From Egicoccus sp. AB-alg6-2 (GTDB lineage: Bacteria > Actinomycetota > Nitriliruptoria > Nitriliruptorales > Nitriliruptoraceae), in contig NZ_JBGUAY010000005.1 in the NCBI RefSeq assembly GCF_041821025.1, forward strand, positions 1 through 64,000: a stretch of 64,000 nucleotides of DNA, read 5' to 3'. The notes beneath the pieces are model-generated. The model saw nothing but the letters and a program-made list of their open reading frames with translations, did no database searches and was not told the DNA's origin. Made by a program: the position numbers and the translations under genes. Of this stretch, positions 1 through 8,386 are shown piece by piece; the first letter of the stretch is position 1; the number at the start of each line of letters is the position of its first letter.

Positions 1-324
1 CGCTCCTCCGACGCGGTCGGTGCCTGATCGGCACCGGGGTCGGTGATCCTCGTAGCTCCCGGGCGGTCGCGGTCGATGCCCGCGGCGCGTCGGTGACGGC
101 TCGAGGTGGAAGGAGCGTGGGCCCGTTTCGGGCCGGTCGTCTACGGTACCGGGCTCGCGCCCGGGTGTCCAACCGCGCCCTGGTGGGCTGCGGTGGCCGT
201 TCCCGCTGACGGGTGGAACAGTATCCGGACGGCGCGGGGGCGCAAACCAGGCGTTGGTACCGCGCTGTGATCGCGCAGAAATCGGCCTCGAGTTGCGTTC
301 CGCAGCACAGGCCCGCCGGTGGGC
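1..324. other. left-edge non-coding stretch
   Basis: No reading frame here looks like a gene; the open frames are short and Arg/Pro/Ala-rich, as expected for shadows in high-GC DNA. It lies just past the stop of the last gene of the Liv operon and probably holds the end of that transcript plus leader DNA of a gene to the left. A small hairpin (GGCCCG-TTT-CGGGCC) sits at 120-134. A weak minus-strand promoter candidate is listed separately. Confidence 0.5.
218..245 (-). promoter_or_regulatory. possible minus-strand promoter
   Basis: On the minus strand the hexamers TTGCGC and TACTGT are 16 bp apart and resemble -35 and -10 elements. They would drive transcription leftwards out of the window. 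No gene start is visible inside the window to confirm this. Confidence 0.25.
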
Positions 325-786
325 TCAGCCCACCAGGTTCGTCAGCGGCCGGCAGACGCGGCAGGCGACCAGACCGCGCTGCTGGGCGTCTGGCGTGCTC
401 ATGGCCTGCAGACCAGGTCGTGCCTCGACGAGGCGGCAGTGCGGGGCGTGGAACACCGCCCGCCCGGCGACGACCGCGGTGCCATCGGTGGGGACGGCGG
501 TCGGCCCACCGATGTCGACCCCGCGCTCGGCGGCGACGAGTTCGGTGAGCATGTCGAGGCGCGCGCTGGTCTCGGCGTTGGTACGGCGCATCTCCTGGAC
601 GATGGCGAGCATCAGTCCGAGCCCGATGAGGCCCAGTCCGGCGATCCCACCCGAGATCAGGAACGGCACCTGTCCCTGCACGTAGTCGAGGCTGGCGGCC
701 CCGTTCCAGCCGAGTGCGATCAGGAGGAAGCCGACCGCGGTGAAGCCGACGGCGATCTGCATCGTCGTGCGGGTCCGGTCCTGCAT
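325..786 (-). CDS. small two-helix membrane protein with Ada-like metal-binding motif
   Basis: Predicted 153 residues. Two hydrophobic helices (about 10-28 and 41-63) are followed by a short charged stretch and a soluble tail. The tail carries the pattern FHxxxC...AxxxGxxxCxxCxP (HAPHCRLVE, then GLVACRVCRPL), which resembles the metal-binding segment of Ada-type proteins; that match is inference from the Cys spacing. It is the last gene of the Liv transporter operon. The ATG at 786 is preceded by GAAAGGACC. An earlier ATG at 819 overlaps the livF stop (ATGA) and would add 11 residues. Its role in transport is unknown; a metal- or redox-sensing accessory is only a guess. Confidence 0.75.
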   Translation of the reverse strand: MQDRTRTTMQIAVGFTAVGFLLIALGWNGAASLDYVQGQVPFLISGGIAGLGLIGLGLMLAIVQEMRRTNAETSARLDMLTELVAAERGVDIGGPTAVPTDGTAVVAGRAVFHAPHCRLVEARPGLQAMSTPDAQQRGLVACRVCRPLTNLVG

Positions 787-815
787 CGTCGGTCCTTTCG
801 TGTCGTGACGGATGT

Positions 816-1595
816 TCATCCCATCAGGGCTTCGCTGACCGCGGTGCGGTCGCGCAGCTCGTCGCCGGTGAGGGCCCGCACGACGCGCCCGCGCTCCATG
901 ACGAGTCCGACGTCGGCCACCTCGAGGGCGCCGACGTTCTGCTCGATCAGCAAGACCGTGACCCCGTCGGCGTTGATGCGTCGCACGATGTCGAAGACGT
1001 CCTTGACGATGACCGGCGCGAGACCCATGGAGGCCTCGTCGATGATCAACAGCCGGGGCCGCGCCATCAGGCCGCGCGCTATGGCGAGCATCTGCTGCTC
1101 GCCGCCCGACAGCGTCCCGGCCAGCTGCCCCAGGCGCTCCCGCAGCCGTGGGAAGTAGTCCAGGACCTGTTCGAGCTGCTCGTCGACCCAGGCACGGTCG
1201 CGCCGTTGCGACCACGCGCCGACCTGCAGGTTCTTGGCCACGTTCAGCTCGGGGAACACGCGCCGGCCCTCGGGCACCATCACGATGCCGGCATCCACGC
1301 ACCGCTTCGTGCTCCAGTGGGTGGTGTCCTGCCCGTCGAAGGCGATGGTCCCCGACCAGGTCCGAAGCGAGCCGCAGATGTTCTGCGCCGTCGTGGTCTT
1401 GCCCGCACCGTTGAGTCCGAGCAGAACGGCGGTCTGGCCGCGCCGGATCGCGAGGTCGACCCCGTGCAACACCGGCAGGTTGCCGTAGCCGGAGCGGACG
1501 CTGCGCACCTCCAGCAGGGCGTCGTCGTCGGAAGCGCCGGCCGGGACCGCCGGCAGCGCGTCCGTGGTCTCGTCGGCCTCCTCGAGCAGCGACAT
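816..1595 (-). CDS. livF: branched-chain amino acid ABC transporter, ATP-binding protein LivF
   Basis: Second ATPase of a HAAT-family importer; it powers uptake of branched-chain amino acids or similar amides at the inner face of the membrane. Walker A is GLNGAGKTT (about residue 60), the ABC signature is LSGGEQQ, and Walker B ends LLIIDEASMGL, as in LivF. Predicted 259 residues, slightly longer than usual because of an acidic N-terminus. I chose the ATG at 1595, preceded by AAGGAG six bases upstream; an ATG at 1610 overlapping the livG stop (ATGA) is the alternative. Substrate specificity cannot be read from the ATPase. Confidence 0.93.
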   Translation of the reverse strand: MSLLEEADETTDALPAVPAGASDDDALLEVRSVRSGYGNLPVLHGVDLAIRRGQTAVLLGLNGAGKTTTAQNICGSLRTWSGTIAFDGQDTTHWSTKRCVDAGIVMVPEGRRVFPELNVAKNLQVGAWSQRRDRAWVDEQLEQVLDYFPRLRERLGQLAGTLSGGEQQMLAIARGLMARPRLLIIDEASMGLAPVIVKDVFDIVRRINADGVTVLLIEQNVGALEVADVGLVMERGRVVRALTGDELRDRTAVSEALMG

Positions 1596-1606
1596 GGTGC
1601 GCTCCT

Positions 1607-2383
1607 TCATGCCAGCGCCACCGCGCCCTTGCCGAGGTAGGCCTCGGCGACGTCGCGGTTGCTGCGGATCTCGTCGGGTCGTCCCTGTGCCAGCAGCTGC
1701 CCGAAGTTGAGGACGTAGACGTAGTCACAGATGCGCAGCATGAACGGCACGTGGTGCTCGATGACCACGAGGGTCAGCCCGAGATCACGACGCATGGCGA
1801 GCAGACGCTCGGCGAAGGCGTCCGCTTCCTCGGGCCCGAGGCCGGCCAGGGGTTCGTCGAGCATCAGCACGTCGGGATCGGTGGCCAGGACGGCGGCCAC
1901 CTCGACCTGCTTGAGCATGCCGTAGGACAACCCGCCCAACGGTTCGTCGGCGAGATGGCGGAGGCCGAGCTCGTCGAGCAGCGTCAGGGCGCGTCGGCGC
2001 AGCAGCCGCTCCTCGGCACGGGCTCGGGGCAGACCGAGCAGTCCGCCGGCGACCCGGTACCCGACGTTACGGTGCTGGGCGACCAGCAGGTTCTCGAGCA
2101 CGGAGAACGACCGCACCAGTCCGACGTGCTGGAAGGTCCGGCCGACGCCCCGAACGGTGCGCTGGTCCGGGCGCAGGTCGGTGACCCGCTCGCCGCGGAC
2201 GTAGACGTCGCCCTCGGTCGGGGCGTAGAAGCCGGTGACGCAGTTGAAGAAGGTCGTCTTGCCGGCGCCGTTCGGTCCGATCAGTCCGACGATCTCGTGC
2301 TCGTTGACCTCGAAGCTGACGTCCTGCAGGGCCTGCAGGCCCCCGAAACGGATGGAGACGTTGCGCGCACTAAGGACGGACAT
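1607..2383 (-). CDS. livG: branched-chain amino acid ABC transporter, ATP-binding protein LivG
   Basis: First ATPase of the HAAT-type importer, partner of LivF. Walker A GPNGAGKTT lies at residues 36-44, the signature region reads LSYGMLKQVEVA and Walker B is VLMLDEPLAGL. The atypical signature LSYG in place of LSGG is common in LivG. The start at 2383 is preceded by a GGGGG tract and overlaps the livM stop by 14 bases; a start at 2413 is possible but has no better ribosome site. The stop overlaps livF's upstream ATG (ATGA), so translation is probably coupled. Confidence 0.93.
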   Translation of the reverse strand: MSVLSARNVSIRFGGLQALQDVSFEVNEHEIVGLIGPNGAGKTTFFNCVTGFYAPTEGDVYVRGERVTDLRPDQRTVRGVGRTFQHVGLVRSFSVLENLLVAQHRNVGYRVAGGLLGLPRARAEERLLRRRALTLLDELGLRHLADEPLGGLSYGMLKQVEVAAVLATDPDVLMLDEPLAGLGPEEADAFAERLLAMRRDLGLTLVVIEHHVPFMLRICDYVYVLNFGQLLAQGRPDEIRSNRDVAEAYLGKGAVALA

Positions 2384-3488
2384 CGCCACCCCCGGTGTCC
2401 GCGCCGCCGACACGGCTGCCTGCGGCGGATCGGAACGGCTTGAACGTGCACCAGCGGACGAACGGTGCCAGCAGGCCCGCGATGCCGCCGGGGAACCACA
2501 CGAGGACGGCCAGCAGCAGCGCGGCGCCCAGTACCTGTGCCGCGGAGCCGTCCAGCGGGAAGGCGGCGTACCGCTCCCCCAGCGCGTCGAGCACGTTCGG
2601 CAGGGCGGTGAACAGCGCCGCCCCGACCACGACGCCGAGGCGTGAGCCGAGTCCGCCGACCACCACCATCATCAGGAACGTCAGTGAGAGCATGAAGCTG
2701 AACGTCAGGGGCGAGACGATCTCGGTGATCGACGCGAACAGCGCGCCGGCGAGGCCGGCGATCGCCCCCGAGATCACGAACGCCAGCAGCTTGTAGCGCG
2801 TGACGTCGATGCCCCACGAGGCGGCGACGCGCTCGGAGTCGCGCAGGGCGCGGATCGCCCGGCCGGCCTTCGAGGCGGTCAACCGCCAGTCGAGCAGCCA
2901 CACCAGCGCCAGACCGGCGTAGCAGACGTAGGCGTAGGCGAGGTCGCCGGCCGCCCAGGACGGCCGGTCCGCCGTCTGGCCCGCACCACCGCCGGTCAGG
3001 GGCTCGATGCCGAACAGCACCCGCTCGGCGAACAGCCCCAGCGCCAGCGTGACCAGGGCGAGGTAGAGACCGCGCACGCGCAGCGCGACCACGCCCAGGA
3101 GCAGCGCGATCGTGGCGCCGAGTACGACCCCGGCAGCCGCGGCCACCTCCCAGGGCATCGAGAGTTCGGTCAGCACGAACCCGGCCGCGAACGCGCCGAT
3201 GCCGAGGAAGGCGGAGTGGCCCAGCGACACCTGGCCCGTGTAGCCGACGAGGACGTTGAGGCTCAGGGCGACCATGCCGTAGACCGCGATGGTCGCCACG
3301 ACGTTGCGGGTCAGCGGCGTCACCACCAGCGGGAGCACGGCAACGGTGCCGAGGATGGCGGTGACCACGAGCAGGCGGGCGACGGCCCCTCCCGCCGTCG
3401 GGCGCCAGGGCGCCTGCTCCTGGACCCTGCCGGGGACCGCACCCATGCCCGTGGGTGCGGCGCTGGGTCGCACGGTGGTGGCGGACAT
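2370..3488 (-). CDS. livM: branched-chain amino acid ABC transporter, permease LivM
   Basis: Permease half of the importer, 372 residues with 8-10 hydrophobic segments. The loop LRDSERVAASWGIDVTRYKL matches the cytoplasmic coupling loop of LivM (RxSExxAxxxGxxxxxxKL). Gly-rich helices such as MMVVVGGLGSRLGVVVGAA are typical. The ATG at 3488 has AAGGAGG seven bases upstream and lies 2 bases after the livH stop. Pairs with LivH to form the channel. Confidence 0.92.
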   Translation of the reverse strand: MSATTVRPSAAPTGMGAVPGRVQEQAPWRPTAGGAVARLLVVTAILGTVAVLPLVVTPLTRNVVATIAVYGMVALSLNVLVGYTGQVSLGHSAFLGIGAFAAGFVLTELSMPWEVAAAAGVVLGATIALLLGVVALRVRGLYLALVTLALGLFAERVLFGIEPLTGGGAGQTADRPSWAAGDLAYAYVCYAGLALVWLLDWRLTASKAGRAIRALRDSERVAASWGIDVTRYKLLAFVISGAIAGLAGALFASITEIVSPLTFSFMLSLTFLMMVVVGGLGSRLGVVVGAALFTALPNVLDALGERYAAFPLDGSAAQVLGAALLLAVLVWFPGGIAGLLAPFVRWCTFKPFRSAAGSRVGGADTGGGDVRP

Positions 3489-3490
3489 CC

Positions 3491-4582
3491 TCAGGCCTCC
3501 TTGCCGAGCAGGCCCAGCGGACGGAAGACGAGCACCAGCAGCAGCACGGCGAAGGCCGCCAACGTGGGTGCGTTCGGCACGGAGATGCCGAGCCCGACGG
3601 TGAGCGTGTTCGCGGTCGCGGCGACCTGGCCGAGCAGCAGCCCGCCCACGACGGCGCCGGCCGGGGACGCGATACCGCCGAGCACGGCCGCCGTGAAGGC
3701 CGGGATCAGGAACGTGCTGGTCATCAGCCCGGGGGTGATGCCCTCGAAGACGCCGGCGCCGAGCACCCCACCGAGGGCGGCGAGACCCCCGGCGATCCCC
3801 CAGGCCAACGAGGACATGGCGCGGGCCGAGACCCCGTGGAGTTCGGCCGCGAAGGGGTCCTGCGCACTGGCCAGCAGGGCAACCCCCAACTGCGTGCGGA
3901 ACAGCGCGATCAGCACCACCGACGCGGCCGCCAGGACGCAGGCGACGACCAGGGTGTGCGCCGGGAACCGCAGGCCGAGTACCCGCACGCTGCCACTGAA
4001 GAACTGCGGGAAGGTGCGCGACTGCAGGTCGAAGACGACCACCTGCACCCCGATGAGCAGCAGGGCGACCCCGGCGGTCGCCACCAGGCTCGTCACGGGG
4101 CTGCGATCGGCCAGCTTCTGGATCACGAACAGGTTGACCGCCACGGCCAGCGCGGCGCCCACGACGACGGCGACCCCGGTGAGCGCCAAGAGGCGCCCGA
4201 ACGAGACCTGGCTCGGATCCACGAACGCCTCGAGGTCCCCGCCGAGCAGGATGAGCACGACCACGAACGCGGGCATGGTCCCGAGCTCGCCCTGCGCGAA
4301 GTTGAGCACCCGGGTGGCGCGGTAGACGAGGGCGATGCCGAGGGCGACGAGGGCGTAGACGGCTCCCGAGCCGAGCCCGTTGACGATCGTGGCCCCGACG
4401 TTCATCCCTGCGGCCGCCATGGCCCCGGCGGCGACGAGCACCCCCACGCTCCACGTCACGCCGACGTGGTGGCGGGCGAGCCCGTCGCCGAGACGGTCCG
4501 ACCAGGAACGACGCGGCGCGACCTCGACCTCGTCGACCGAGATCTCGGCCTCGAGGGGTGGCGGAGGCGTCGAGGTCCGCAT
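3491..4582 (-). CDS. livH: branched-chain amino acid ABC transporter, permease LivH
   Basis: First permease of the importer, 363 residues. The family core begins with NGLGSGAVYALVALGIALVY and continues through VLNFAQGELGTM, the conserved LivH segment. The coupling loop SAQDPFAAELHGVSARAMSS is recognisable. About 40 residues of acidic/Pro-rich sequence plus an extra helix precede the usual LivH start. The ATG at 4582 follows the livK stop by 2 bases; its ribosome site is weak, so translation may depend on livK. Confidence 0.92.
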   Translation of the reverse strand: MRTSTPPPPLEAEISVDEVEVAPRRSWSDRLGDGLARHHVGVTWSVGVLVAAGAMAAAGMNVGATIVNGLGSGAVYALVALGIALVYRATRVLNFAQGELGTMPAFVVVLILLGGDLEAFVDPSQVSFGRLLALTGVAVVVGAALAVAVNLFVIQKLADRSPVTSLVATAGVALLLIGVQVVVFDLQSRTFPQFFSGSVRVLGLRFPAHTLVVACVLAAASVVLIALFRTQLGVALLASAQDPFAAELHGVSARAMSSLAWGIAGGLAALGGVLGAGVFEGITPGLMTSTFLIPAFTAAVLGGIASPAGAVVGGLLLGQVAATANTLTVGLGISVPNAPTLAAFAVLLLVLVFRPLGLLGKEA

Positions 4583-4584
4583 CG

Positions 4585-6123
4585 TCAGAATCCCGACTTG
4601 AAGGTGCCGCCGTCCTTGTACGTCCGCGAGCCGCAATCGGCCCGCAGGACGTGGACGCCGGTACCACCGAAGTGGTTGTCCGGTCGGTAGTTCACGTCCG
4701 GGTAGACCCCCGTCGACAGCTTGCCGGCCGACTCGACGAGCGCCCGGAAGTCCTCACGGGTCAGATCGTTTCCGAAGGTCTGCTCGTAGCGCTTGAAGGC
4801 CGCGTGCTGGAGCTTGCTGGCGCCCCAGATGGCCCAGGCGATGTCGTCGGCGGCCACCCCGAACTTGCTGGCTGCCTGCTGGAACTCCGGATCGAACTTG
4901 CCGGCGGTCTCGAGCGCCGGGAAGGGCGAGAGGAACGTCCCCTTCCCGACGTGCGGGCAGCCGGAACGCAAGACGTCGTTGAGCCCCTTGCTGACCCCGA
5001 CGCCGACGAACTGAAAGTCCTTCTCCGCCGTCTGCGCGAAGCGGATGTAGTCGAGGGGGCTGGTGAGGATGAAGACCACCTCGGCGCCCTTCTTCTCCAG
5101 ATCCGCCGACAGCGTCGAGTACCAGGTCGTGTCGCCCTTCGGGTGGCGGTGCGTGGTCGTGTAGGGCAGTCCGTGCCGCTTGACCGCCGCTTCCCAGCCG
5201 GCGACCGCGTCGTTGAAGTTCGGCGTCTGGGTGACGATGGCGCCGACCTTCTTGCCCGGGTAGTTCTTCTTGACGTACTGCGCCAGCAGTTCGGTCTGCT
5301 GCTTGTAGGTCATCGAGGCCGCGAAGTACCACGGGTTGCCCTCGAGTCCGGTCTCGGTGACCCCGGCGGAGAAGTACGGCACCCGTTCCTGTCCCATCCG
5401 GCGACCGCAGGCCTGGATCTGGTCGGTACCGCCACCTCCCATCAGCAGGAACGCGCGTGCCGCCAGGTTGCGGCAGACCTGGATCGCCGAGTTCGGGTCG
5501 TAGCGGTCGTCGGCGAAGATCACCTCGACCTTGTCGCGTCCGAGGACCTTCTCACCCTTGCCCTCGGTGACCCACCGCCAGTAGAGGTCGCGCGACTTCT
5601 CGAACGACGTGGAGGGCAGGGGGGCCGCTCCGGTCACGGGCGCATGGATGGCCAGGGTGATCGCGGCATCCGTCACGCCGGTGCGGTCGCTGCCCTGTGG
5701 CTGCCGGGCGCCGCCACCGCCGCCGTCGCCACCGCCACCGCCACCGCTGCCGCCGCCGGCAGCACCGCCGCCGCCCTCCGCGCCGCCGCCAGTCGTTCCG
5801 CCACCGTCGCCCGCGGAGCCGGAACCGTCGGTGGCACCGCCCTCGCCCGGGTCGCCCGCGGCGACCTCGCCGCCGCCCTCGACGTCGACGTCCTCGCCCT
5901 CGACCACCTCGAGATCGACGGCGTCGCCCTCGACCGGTTGCTCGCCGAGCCCGTCGTCGAAGGCCATGCCGTCGTCACCGGCGACGGTGCCGGGTGCACC
6001 CGGGGTGCCGCCCTGCGCCAGCGGTCCGGTCTCGACGTGGACGCCGGGCTTCTGCCCGCAGGCCAGCAGCACCATGGCCAGGGCGACCGGCGCCGCCAGT
6101 CCTCGCATCGTGGTGGTTCGCAT
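4585..6123 (-). CDS. livK: branched-chain amino acid ABC transporter, substrate-binding lipoprotein LivK-like
   Basis: Receptor that captures substrate outside the membrane, 512 residues. A signal peptide ends in a lipobox (MVLLAC, Cys about residue 19), so it should be lipid-anchored. A long low-complexity tether follows, first acidic and then almost pure Gly with Ala/Ser/Thr (about residues 40-145). The periplasmic-binding-protein type I domain then starts near ITLAIHAPVTGAAPLPSTSF. Family members usually have a much shorter linker. The ATG at 6123 follows GGAGGCGGCGACGAGG; an ATG at 6108 is the alternative. Ligand is not predictable from sequence. Confidence 0.9.
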   Translation of the reverse strand: MRTTTMRGLAAPVALAMVLLACGQKPGVHVETGPLAQGGTPGAPGTVAGDDGMAFDDGLGEQPVEGDAVDLEVVEGEDVDVEGGGEVAAGDPGEGGATDGSGSAGDGGGTTGGGAEGGGGAAGGGSGGGGGGDGGGGGARQPQGSDRTGVTDAAITLAIHAPVTGAAPLPSTSFEKSRDLYWRWVTEGKGEKVLGRDKVEVIFADDRYDPNSAIQVCRNLAARAFLLMGGGGTDQIQACGRRMGQERVPYFSAGVTETGLEGNPWYFAASMTYKQQTELLAQYVKKNYPGKKVGAIVTQTPNFNDAVAGWEAAVKRHGLPYTTTHRHPKGDTTWYSTLSADLEKKGAEVVFILTSPLDYIRFAQTAEKDFQFVGVGVSKGLNDVLRSGCPHVGKGTFLSPFPALETAGKFDPEFQQAASKFGVAADDIAWAIWGASKLQHAAFKRYEQTFGNDLTREDFRALVESAGKLSTGVYPDVNYRPDNHFGGTGVHVLRADCGSRTYKDGGTFKSGF

Positions 6124-6173
6124 CCTCGTCGCCGCCTCCGTACGTCGCGCGTGCACGCGTTGCGGGTCGTTGG

Positions 6174-7640
6174 TCACACCGGGGCCGTGGTGCCTCGCCT
6201 GGCCATCAGCCGGCTGAGGGCGCCACCTCCCCCGGCGGCCGCACCACCGGCGGCCGCCCCACCCCCACCGAGCGCGGCAGCGGCACCGGTTGCGGTGAGC
6301 GCCTGCGTCGTCAAGTAGGCGCCACCGGCGAAGACGGGCACGAGCAGCCACGTCCACCACGGCTGCCCGGGCTCGGCGTCGCTGGCCGTCAGCGCCGACG
6401 CCTGGGGGCCGTCACCGCCACCACCGGGCCCCGCCACGTCAGCTCCGGGGGCCGCCTCGTCGTCGGCCAGGTCGGCCTCGTCGAACTCCGGACCGTCGGC
6501 GAACCCGTCGTCGCCCCCGAGATCCTCGAATCCGCCGCCGTCGTCGAAGCCACCGCCGTCGTCGAAGCCGCCACCGGCGTCGAATCCGCCGGAGTCGGCG
6601 ACCACGGCGTCGTCGAAGCCACCGCCTCCGTCCATGCCCGGCAGCGTGTCGAGCGGCGGGGCCGGCTCCGCGGTCTGCATGGCGGCACGCACCTCGGTCA
6701 GGTCCAGAGCCACCTGCGCGGTCGTCGAGGTGTCGGGATCACCGAAGGCGAGGTTGGGCGCGCCGATGGGGCGGAGCAGCACGCCGTGGTTGGCCAACTC
6801 GCCGCTGGCCCAGGCCTCGGCCGCGAAGGTCAGGTCGAAGCTCCAGCGGTCTCCGTCGACCCTCACCCCGTTGCTGCCGAAGATGCAGTCGACGTCCACG
6901 ACCTTCTCGTCGCCCTCCTCGCGCTGGGGCAGGTCGTCGTCGGACGAGGCCTGCGGGGCCCCGCCGGGCTCGAACGGGCTCAGCAGCGGGCAGGCCTCGA
7001 TCCCGATCAGTTCGGGGTCGATCTCGACCGGGTCCTCCTGCAGCGCCGCAGCCAGTCCCTCGCCGAGCACGGCCGGGTCCTGCGGACCGATCGTCTCGAA
7101 GACGGCCAGGACGGCGCGCCGGAACGCGGGCGAGCCGACCTCGTAGCTCGGCTGGGCCTGCGGCAGGGTGACGGTGAACTGCACGACCTCCTGGCCGGCC
7201 GGCACCGGGGGCAGTTCGAACTGGATGGCGGTCTGGTAGCGGGTCTGGCCGCCGAAGAACGAGACGGCGGCCGTGTCGGCGGGAACCGGTTGGACCGGGC
7301 TGGCCGGCTCGTTGGCGTTGACCTCGCGGATCGCCGTGACCACGCCCTCGCGGACGGGTTCGGTGGACTCGGGACACAGCTCGGGCCGCACGACGCAGAC
7401 CGCGGCGGGCGGGAACTGCTTCCGCAGCGTCGGCGGCACGGCGTCGCTGGTGCGCGAGACGTACAGCGTGGAGGCCTCGATCTCCAGTGGTGTACCGCCA
7501 GCGGCGTCACCGCCCTCGGCCTCCTGCGCCCCCACGGGGGCGACACCGGCGGTGCCGACCAGCAGTGCCGCCGCCATCGTCAGGCTGCCGAGCAACCGTC
7601 GCCGCCGGTGCAGGTTCGCAGCGTGTGAGGGCATGGTCAT
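6174..7640 (-). CDS. secreted DNRLRE-like protein with C-terminal membrane anchor
   Basis: Predicted 488 residues. It has an Arg-rich signal peptide (about 1-38) and an extracellular region where YQTAIQFELPPVPAGQEVV and WSFDLTFAAEAWASGE recall DNRLRE-type jelly-roll domains (xxIxFxLPxxPxGxxV ... WxxDLTxxxxxWxxG). Next come an acidic GGGFDDG-type repeat tract, a single helix (WWTWLLVPVFAGGAYLTTQAL) and a Gly/Ala-rich tail ending in basic residues, a surface-anchor layout. The ATG at 7640 has GGGAGG five bases upstream. It lies 50 bases before livK on the same strand and is probably in the Liv transcript. Function unknown; the domain call is by pattern and uncertain. Confidence 0.75.
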   Translation of the reverse strand: MTMPSHAANLHRRRRLLGSLTMAAALLVGTAGVAPVGAQEAEGGDAAGGTPLEIEASTLYVSRTSDAVPPTLRKQFPPAAVCVVRPELCPESTEPVREGVVTAIREVNANEPASPVQPVPADTAAVSFFGGQTRYQTAIQFELPPVPAGQEVVQFTVTLPQAQPSYEVGSPAFRRAVLAVFETIGPQDPAVLGEGLAAALQEDPVEIDPELIGIEACPLLSPFEPGGAPQASSDDDLPQREEGDEKVVDVDCIFGSNGVRVDGDRWSFDLTFAAEAWASGELANHGVLLRPIGAPNLAFGDPDTSTTAQVALDLTEVRAAMQTAEPAPPLDTLPGMDGGGGFDDAVVADSGGFDAGGGFDDGGGFDDGGGFEDLGGDDGFADGPEFDEADLADDEAAPGADVAGPGGGGDGPQASALTASDAEPGQPWWTWLLVPVFAGGAYLTTQALTATGAAAALGGGGAAAGGAAAGGGGALSRLMARRGTTAPV

Positions 7641-7710
7641 CGTCGCCTCCCGTGGCCGTCCCGCTGGCCATCTGCCGCACCCAACGACCGAGCGGCGCGG
7701 AGGTCACGCG

Positions 7711-7730
7711 CCGACGGAAGATTCCGCCGG
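7711..7730. terminator. inverted repeat after mpg
   Basis: CCGACGGAA-GA-TTCCGCCGG is an inverted repeat with one mismatch, 10 bases beyond the mpg stop and upstream of the secreted-protein gene. It could end the mpg transcript or regulate the next gene; there is no T-run. Confidence 0.35.
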
Positions 7731-7738
7731 CAGCGGGA

Positions 7739-8386
7739 TCACCCCGGGAGGGGTGCGCGGGGGTGTCGGCGGTACGCGCTGACCTCCGCGGCCTCGGCAA
7801 CGGCGAAGCGCCACGGGACGTCGGCGGCGAGTCGCACGCCGACGCGGGGCCCGGCGACCACCGCCCGGGGCCGGAACCCGTCGTCGAGCAGTTGGACCTC
7901 GGCCGCCGGCGACAGCAGGTCGATGCCGTCGTGGTCGGGTGCGGAGATGGCCAGCGCCTGGCACAGCCGGCCGGGCCCGCGCAGCAGGTCGCGGTCGGTG
8001 CGCGCGGCCGGCCGTCGGGCGCGCAGGCGCTCGTGGCCGGCGAGCACGACCGCGGCGCGGACCAGGGCCGCCGCTCCGACGCCGACCGGTTCGGCGGTGA
8101 CGTTGAGGCACCAGTGCATCCCGTAAGAGCGGTAGACGTAGGCGGTACCTGGCTGCTCGAACATCGGGGCGGTCCTGGCGGTGCGCCCCGCCGCGCTGTG
8201 GCTGGCGGGGTCGTCCTCGCGGTAGGCCTCGGTCTCGACCACGCGCACGGCACTCCACGTGCCGTCGGCCTCCCGCCGGCGAACCACCGCACCGAGCAGC
8301 GCCACGGCGGCCTCGGGTGCGGAGTCGGCGAGCCGCTCGCGCGCGAACGGTGCGAGTCGGCCCGCCTGGCGCAGGCCCGGGGTCAC
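7739..8386 (-). CDS. mpg: DNA-3-methyladenine glycosylase (AAG/Mpg family)
   Basis: Base-excision repair enzyme that removes alkylated purines such as 3-methyladenine. 215 residues, normal for the family. Family landmarks: VVETEAYREDDPASHS, holding the catalytic Glu; GTAYVYRSYGMHWCLNV, the intercalating-Tyr/active-site segment; and LLRGPGRLCQALAI. The GTG start overlaps the polX stop (GTGA), so it is translated with polX, another repair gene. No frameshift or missing key residue seen. Confidence 0.92.
   Translation of the reverse strand: MTPGLRQAGRLAPFARERLADSAPEAAVALLGAVVRRREADGTWSAVRVVETEAYREDDPASHSAAGRTARTAPMFEQPGTAYVYRSYGMHWCLNVTAEPVGVGAAALVRAAVVLAGHERLRARRPAARTDRDLLRGPGRLCQALAISAPDHDGIDLLSPAAEVQLLDDGFRPRAVVAGPRVGVRLAADVPWRFAVAEAAEVSAYRRHPRAPLPG

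Noticed and set aside
3216-4325. Plus-strand frames opposite the liv permeases
   Set aside because: Shadows of livM and livH with no ribosome site, family motif or plausible composition.
5700-5800. Frameshift or assembly error in the poly-Gly part of livK
   Set aside because: The frame stays open through the tract and both the lipoprotein signal and the binding domain are in the same frame, so it reads as a genuine linker.
5697-7628. Very long Arg-rich open frame on the plus strand opposite livK and the secreted protein
   Set aside because: It is a shadow of the Gly/Asp-coding minus strand; composition is low-complexity Arg/Pro and it opposes two convincing genes.
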